Of a stretch of 64,000 nucleotides of DNA, positions 60,674 to 64,000 are shown piece after piece. The stretch lies in IMG/VR virus record IMGVR_UViG_3300010158_000027, positions 1 to 64,000 of that record. The stretch is one strand, 5' to 3'. The position numbers were made by a program, and so were the translations under genes. Under the pieces are notes generated by a model, which saw only the letters and a list, made by a program, of their open reading frames with translations, did no database searches and had not been told where the DNA came from. Each line of letters starts with the position of its first letter. Within the stretch, counting starts at the first letter, position 1. Origin of the DNA: a virus.

Positions 60674-60716
60674 TTAGTAAATTACTAAATTACAATATAT
60701 TTATATATAAAAAAAT

Positions 60717-60908
60717 ATGCCAACAACAGCTTGTACTGACAATTATTATAATACCGTTTTGGTGGGTTACGTACCCGGCACCGGTAATACTACGGGTAAT
60801 ATAGTAACATTTAAAACCCCTAAACCCGAATGGACAGACGAAACAGGACAACAATCAAAACAATGTAATGGTATTGCTCTTGGTGGCTTTGATGGACTAA
60901 ACAATTAA
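60717..60908 (+). CDS. Small hypothetical protein
   Basis: 63 residues (MPTTACTDNYYNTVLVGYVP), Gly/Thr/Asn-rich, with two Cys. TATTTATA (60698-60705) is upstream. It lies before the acidic structural-type gene. Possibly a small virion protein. Confidence 0.6.
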   Translation: MPTTACTDNYYNTVLVGYVPGTGNTTGNIVTFKTPKPEWTDETGQQSKQCNGIALGGFDGLNN

Positions 60909-60921
60909 AAAATAAAATAAA

Positions 60922-62181
60922 ATGGCAGATTTAAGACCCTTAGGTAGTGAAAAATTACAAGGTATGGATAAAATAAAACGTATAATGGAAATTGCACGTT
61001 ATAACGAATCACCTAAACAGGAAATTAACGAACTTTCAACTACGAACTATACAATTAAATTATCTGATGGTAATACATATGCTATAGTAAAAGAAAAATT
61101 AGGGTATATCATTAAAAATGGTTTAAATGAATCAACTTTTGAATATTCAGAACCTATTAGACATAGAAAATACTATCGTTCATATTCTGAAGCGATGAAA
61201 AAACTAAACCTAATGGTTGTTGAAATTAATAGAACTACAGGTTTTGAGGAAAACGTACCACTTATCGGAGAACAACAATCTGATACAAAAAAAAAATTCA
61301 TTTTAAAAACACCTAAACCAAAAAACGACGCGTCAATACCCTCACCGGTAGCCGCTTCTGAACCACCAATGGCTCCACCAATGGCTCCAACACCACCTGC
61401 TGATGATATGGGAACAACTCCACCACCAGCTGATGATATGGGAATGTCACCAGCAGATGATATGGGTGTTCCTCCTTCTGATGATATGGGAACGCCACCA
61501 GCAGATGATATGGGAATGGATCCTTCTGATGATATGGGAATGGATCCTTCTGACGATATGGGTGAAGACGATGAGGAAGCTCAAGGACCAATGGGGTTAA
61601 AGTCAATTCAAAAATTGACAGGAAAGTTAAGTCAAAAAATTAGAGCCTTCGATAAAGAAAAAGGTTTAGATTCTCAAGACATTAAATACGTTTTAAACTC
61701 AATCATTTCGGCTTTAGATTTAGAGAATTTAGATGAAGACGATAAAGATGACGTTCTTTCAAAATTTGATGAGTCAGATGAATATGGTGAAGAAGGGCCT
61801 GGAGACTTAGATTTTAAAGACACAGATACGGAAATGGGTGTGGAAGGTGATGAACCTACAGACGAAGAGTACCCACAACCACCAGTTAGTGAATCTTCAG
61901 TAGATAAAGTTTTAACTAGTTACTTCAATATTAAATCAACTGAAAAACCACTAATAGAAGAAAAAAGAAAAAAAGATTATTTAAAAAACAAATTAAATAA
62001 ACTATCAGTTAAGTCTGAAATCGGAAGGCTTAGTGAAAGTAATTCACAATCGGACGCAGCGTTATCCATTATGGAAAACTATGAAGGGGCTAAGTTCATT
62101 GGAAAAACGAATAAAGATAATTTAATATTTGTGATTGAAGATAAACAATACAAAGTAACACCAGCAGGAAGAATTTTATGA
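60922..62181 (+). CDS. Acidic scaffold- or core-like protein with DDMG repeats
   Basis: 419 residues. Residues 1-115 are alpha/beta; then LIGEQQSD (about 114-121) gives an I-G-E-Q site like the tag ends and like T4 gp21 targets. Residues 140-215 are Pro/Asp-rich with seven P-x-D-D-M-G repeats. An acidic helical C-terminal half ends in TPAGRIL. Acidic, helical, low complexity and close to the terminase gene, it could be a scaffold or prohead core component; this is inferred. Confidence 0.68.
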   Translation: MADLRPLGSEKLQGMDKIKRIMEIARYNESPKQEINELSTTNYTIKLSDGNTYAIVKEKLGYIIKNGLNESTFEYSEPIRHRKYYRSYSEAMKKLNLMVVEINRTTGFEENVPLIGEQQSDTKKKFILKTPKPKNDASIPSPVAASEPPMAPPMAPTPPADDMGTTPPPADDMGMSPADDMGVPPSDDMGTPPADDMGMDPSDDMGMDPSDDMGEDDEEAQGPMGLKSIQKLTGKLSQKIRAFDKEKGLDSQDIKYVLNSIISALDLENLDEDDKDDVLSKFDESDEYGEEGPGDLDFKDTDTEMGVEGDEPTDEEYPQPPVSESSVDKVLTSYFNIKSTEKPLIEEKRKKDYLKNKLNKLSVKSEIGRLSESNSQSDAALSIMENYEGAKFIGKTNKDNLIFVIEDKQYKVTPAGRIL

Positions 62182-62597
62182 TTTTAGTTTATGTAAACGA
62201 GTTAGGACCAAACTATAAAGGCGATAATATATATGAATTTATATTTTCAGATTTAGATGATGTTTGGGGTGAGGATTGGGATTCGGAACCAGCAGCTGGA
62301 AAACCGTTACCTCCTGAAATGAATTACATAAAAAAAGTTGGGGTTTTAAAGAACTCAGAAATTGAGTTAAACCTTATACAAAATTCAGATTTTTTTGGGG
62401 TTTATGATGCAATTGATGGAGTTATATCGTTGGCGTGGGAAAGATCCGATAGTGATGATATATTAATACATAAAAGAAAACGATTAGTATTTCAATATGG
62501 AGATAGTGTTGAAATAGTTGAGAATAAATTATACGAAAGAGATATCGTATTAAAATGGGAAAAAAACTTAGTACAAGATGAAACATATGAATCCTAA
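62178..62597 (+). CDS. Conserved phage protein of unknown function
   Basis: 139 residues, overlapping the previous stop by 4 nt. The start ILVYVNELGPNYKGDNIYEF followed by SDLDDVWGEDWDSEPAAGKP looks like a small conserved protein of T4-type phages of marine hosts, but I cannot name it. It sits in the run that leads to terminase, suggesting a role in head assembly or packaging. Confidence 0.68.
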   Translation: MILVYVNELGPNYKGDNIYEFIFSDLDDVWGEDWDSEPAAGKPLPPEMNYIKKVGVLKNSEIELNLIQNSDFFGVYDAIDGVISLAWERSDSDDILIHKRKRLVFQYGDSVEIVENKLYERDIVLKWEKNLVQDETYES

Positions 62598-63135
62598 ATT
62601 ATCAAAACTTCTTCATGAAGGTTTTTCAATTAATACACTTGAGTCGTTAAATGACTCTCAATTGAATGTTTTATACGAAAGAGTTAAAGGTTCAAAAAAA
62701 GAAACAAAGGAGGAGGTAACTAAAACTACCACAACGACTTCATATAACCCACAAGAAGTCAAAGGTAAGACATTCTCTAAAACTGATGATGTTAATGTTA
62801 CCATAAAACAAGATGGTTCTGTCGACGTAACTAAAGAAGGTGAGGTAACTGAAAAGGCAATATCCAAAAAACAACAAGAATTTTTTGGACTCGTTAGAGG
62901 AATGCAAAAAGGAACTACACCAAAAAAAGGTAAAGCTGGTGAAGCGGCAAAAGAAATGAAAAAGAAAGATGTGAAAGATTTCGCATCAACAAAACACAAA
63001 GGGTTACCAACTAAAGTTAAAGAAAAGGATAACGTAAAAAAATTAGAGGAAAGTATTTTACGTTTAATCGAATCACACTTACCTCCCCACACAACTAAAG
63101 GGGAACTTTTAAGTGTGATAAATAAAAAAAAGTGA
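62578..63135 (+). CDS. Tagged basic protein upstream of terminase
   Basis: 185 residues; a second ATG three codons in (62587) is an equally good start. MNPKLSKLLHEGFSINTLES offers an L-H-E site. Then a Lys/Thr-rich disordered stretch (SKKETKEEVTKTTTTTSYNP), a short beta part, and a basic helical C-terminus. It overlaps the previous gene by 20 nt and lies 3 nt before terminase. It could be the small terminase partner by position, but no helix-turn-helix is evident. Confidence 0.65.
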   Translation: MKHMNPKLSKLLHEGFSINTLESLNDSQLNVLYERVKGSKKETKEEVTKTTTTTSYNPQEVKGKTFSKTDDVNVTIKQDGSVDVTKEGEVTEKAISKKQQEFFGLVRGMQKGTTPKKGKAGEAAKEMKKKDVKDFASTKHKGLPTKVKEKDNVKKLEESILRLIESHLPPHTTKGELLSVINKKK

Positions 63136-63138
63136 TGA

Positions 63139-64000
63139 ATGAGTCTTACAAGGGAGCAAGCATTATTAGAATACGCTAAATGTGTAAAAGATACCCCTTA
63201 CGCACTTAAAACTTATTTACAAACTTACGATAATACCCAATCACAATACGTACCCTTAGAGTTATTTAATGATCAAGTAACGTTAGTTAATGACTATGAT
63301 ACTTGTGAAGAGAATATCGCATTAAAATACAGACAAGCTGGAGTATCAACCGTAACGTCAGCATGGGCATCCAAAAGATTGGTATTCGCCAGTAAAAAGA
63401 AACCTGAAAAAATTCTAATCATTGCAAACAAAATGGATACCGCCCAAGAGATGGGAAATAAGGTTCGAGCGTTTGTTGATCAATGGCCAAAATGGTTGGG
63501 TGTTGGTTTTTCTGTAGAAAAAAACTCCCAGAGACATTTTAAACTAACTAACGGTTGTGAAGTAAAGGCGGTTGCAACATCTAAAGATGCTTTACGTGGA
63601 TATACCCCAACGATATTAATATTCGATGAGGCGGCATATATCAATGCCGATGAGGACTTTTGGTCAGCATGTATGGCTTCCCTATCTACAGGGGGTAAAG
63701 TTATCGTAATATCAACACCAAATGGATTTGATCCAATTTACTATTCAATTTATAGTCAAGCGGTAAAAGGAATGAACGACTTTAAGATTACAGAAATGTA
63801 TTGGTTTAGAGATCCGAGATATTCTAAAGATTTAAAACTAATTAAATGTAATGATATTATTCATTACATGCTAAATAGAGGTGATTACGTCGATTCTGAC
63901 ATTACATTAGATTATAGTAACATTAAAGTTAGTGATCGTGATTTTAAAGAAATAAAAAATAGAGTAGAAAACGAAGGATACAAAGCCTATAGTTCGTGGT
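63139..64000 (+). CDS. Terminase large subunit (T4 gp17-like), partial
   Basis: 287 codons to the window edge, so 3'-truncated. Packaging ATPase motifs are YRQAGVST (64-71, the deviant Walker A of T4-type terminases, with Arg in place of the usual Lys), ILIFDEAAYI (Walker B and catalytic Glu, 159-168) and STPNG (motif III, 192-196). The nuclease domain lies beyond the window. It drives ATP-dependent DNA packaging into the prohead through the portal. Start chosen 3 nt after the previous stop; another ATG four bases upstream closes after 14 codons. Confidence 0.95.
   Translation, partial: MSLTREQALLEYAKCVKDTPYALKTYLQTYDNTQSQYVPLELFNDQVTLVNDYDTCEENIALKYRQAGVSTVTSAWASKRLVFASKKKPEKILIIANKMDTAQEMGNKVRAFVDQWPKWLGVGFSVEKNSQRHFKLTNGCEVKAVATSKDALRGYTPTILIFDEAAYINADEDFWSACMASLSTGGKVIVISTPNGFDPIYYSIYSQAVKGMNDFKITEMYWFRDPRYSKDLKLIKCNDIIHYMLNRGDYVDSDITLDYSNIKVSDRDFKEIKNRVENEGYKAYSSW

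Noticed and set aside
61313-61606. Minus-strand frame rich in PYHQK and a plus-strand Trp/Met-rich frame
   Set aside because: Shadows of the P-x-D-D-M-G repeats of the acidic protein.
1-64000. Recoded genome (TAG read as Gln, as in Lak-type megaphages)
   Set aside because: TAG serves as a clear terminator, e.g. at 2747-2749 and at the end of the gene at 38697, and no in-frame TAGs are needed inside the long genes.

Overview
This window is part of the genome of a large tailed phage (myovirus-like, T4-type) that very probably infects a member of the Bacteroidetes. The evidence is: AT-rich, tightly packed genes with many 1-11 nt overlaps; almost no Shine-Dalgarno sequences, with A/T-rich leaders instead; Bacteroidetes-type promoters (TTTG, 19 nt, TAnnTTTG; best at 17486-17516) before several minus-strand genes; and phage hallmark genes (T4-type terminase large subunit at the right end, giant tail fibres, baseplate-like proteins). 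TAA, TGA and TAG all act as stops, so the code is standard. A second promoter-like motif, TATTTAT(A/T), lies 3-16 nt before the start of more than 25 genes. It is the reverse complement of the T4 late promoter core, and I read it as this phage's late promoter.

Layout. 0-27 kb: about 40 mostly small genes. Roughly 20 of them begin with a short basic/amphipathic N-terminal tag that ends in [I/L/V]-x-E followed mostly by Q, S or N (families MKRVIRLTES..., MKIIITE..., MxNEINxMKFxFGYKPG...). The bodies behind the tag are unrelated: PAP2 phosphatase, ferritin-like protein, peptidoglycan hydrolase, thioredoxin-like protein, and two large helical membrane-active-looking proteins. The best explanation I can offer is a capsid-targeting sequence, removed by a prohead protease as in T4 internal proteins, that packages a large set of proteins for ejection with the DNA. 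Untagged genes here are mainly minus-strand genes with host-type promoters (FKBP prolyl isomerase, small exported proteins).

27-47 kb: a tail-fibre block. It has a baseplate/connector-like protein, three fibres with proline-free collagen-like Gly-X-Y (GTSG) repeats, a 2747-residue fibre with YadA-head-like SHAEG repeats and a C-terminal beta-helix, and several small beta-rich or helper-like proteins. 47-51 kb: a SAM-dependent methyltransferase-like protein and a three-domain glycosyltransferase whose C-terminal part resembles TibC-type autotransporter heptosyltransferases. Placed directly after the adhesin-like fibres, it may glycosylate them.

51-58 kb (mostly minus strand): selfish elements and enzymes. 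These are an HNH endonuclease, a group I intron core beside a frame-disrupted small gene, an M20-type peptidase, and a ClpC-like AAA+ unfoldase. The unfoldase gene is broken inside its first Walker A motif by an atypically split intein (24-residue N part, 133-residue C part), with a free-standing Vsr/EDxHD-like homing endonuclease between the halves. 58-64 kb: another tagged protein, an exported protein, a KTSC-domain protein, a nucleotidyltransferase, an acidic repeat-bearing protein, two small conserved proteins and the start of the terminase large subunit.
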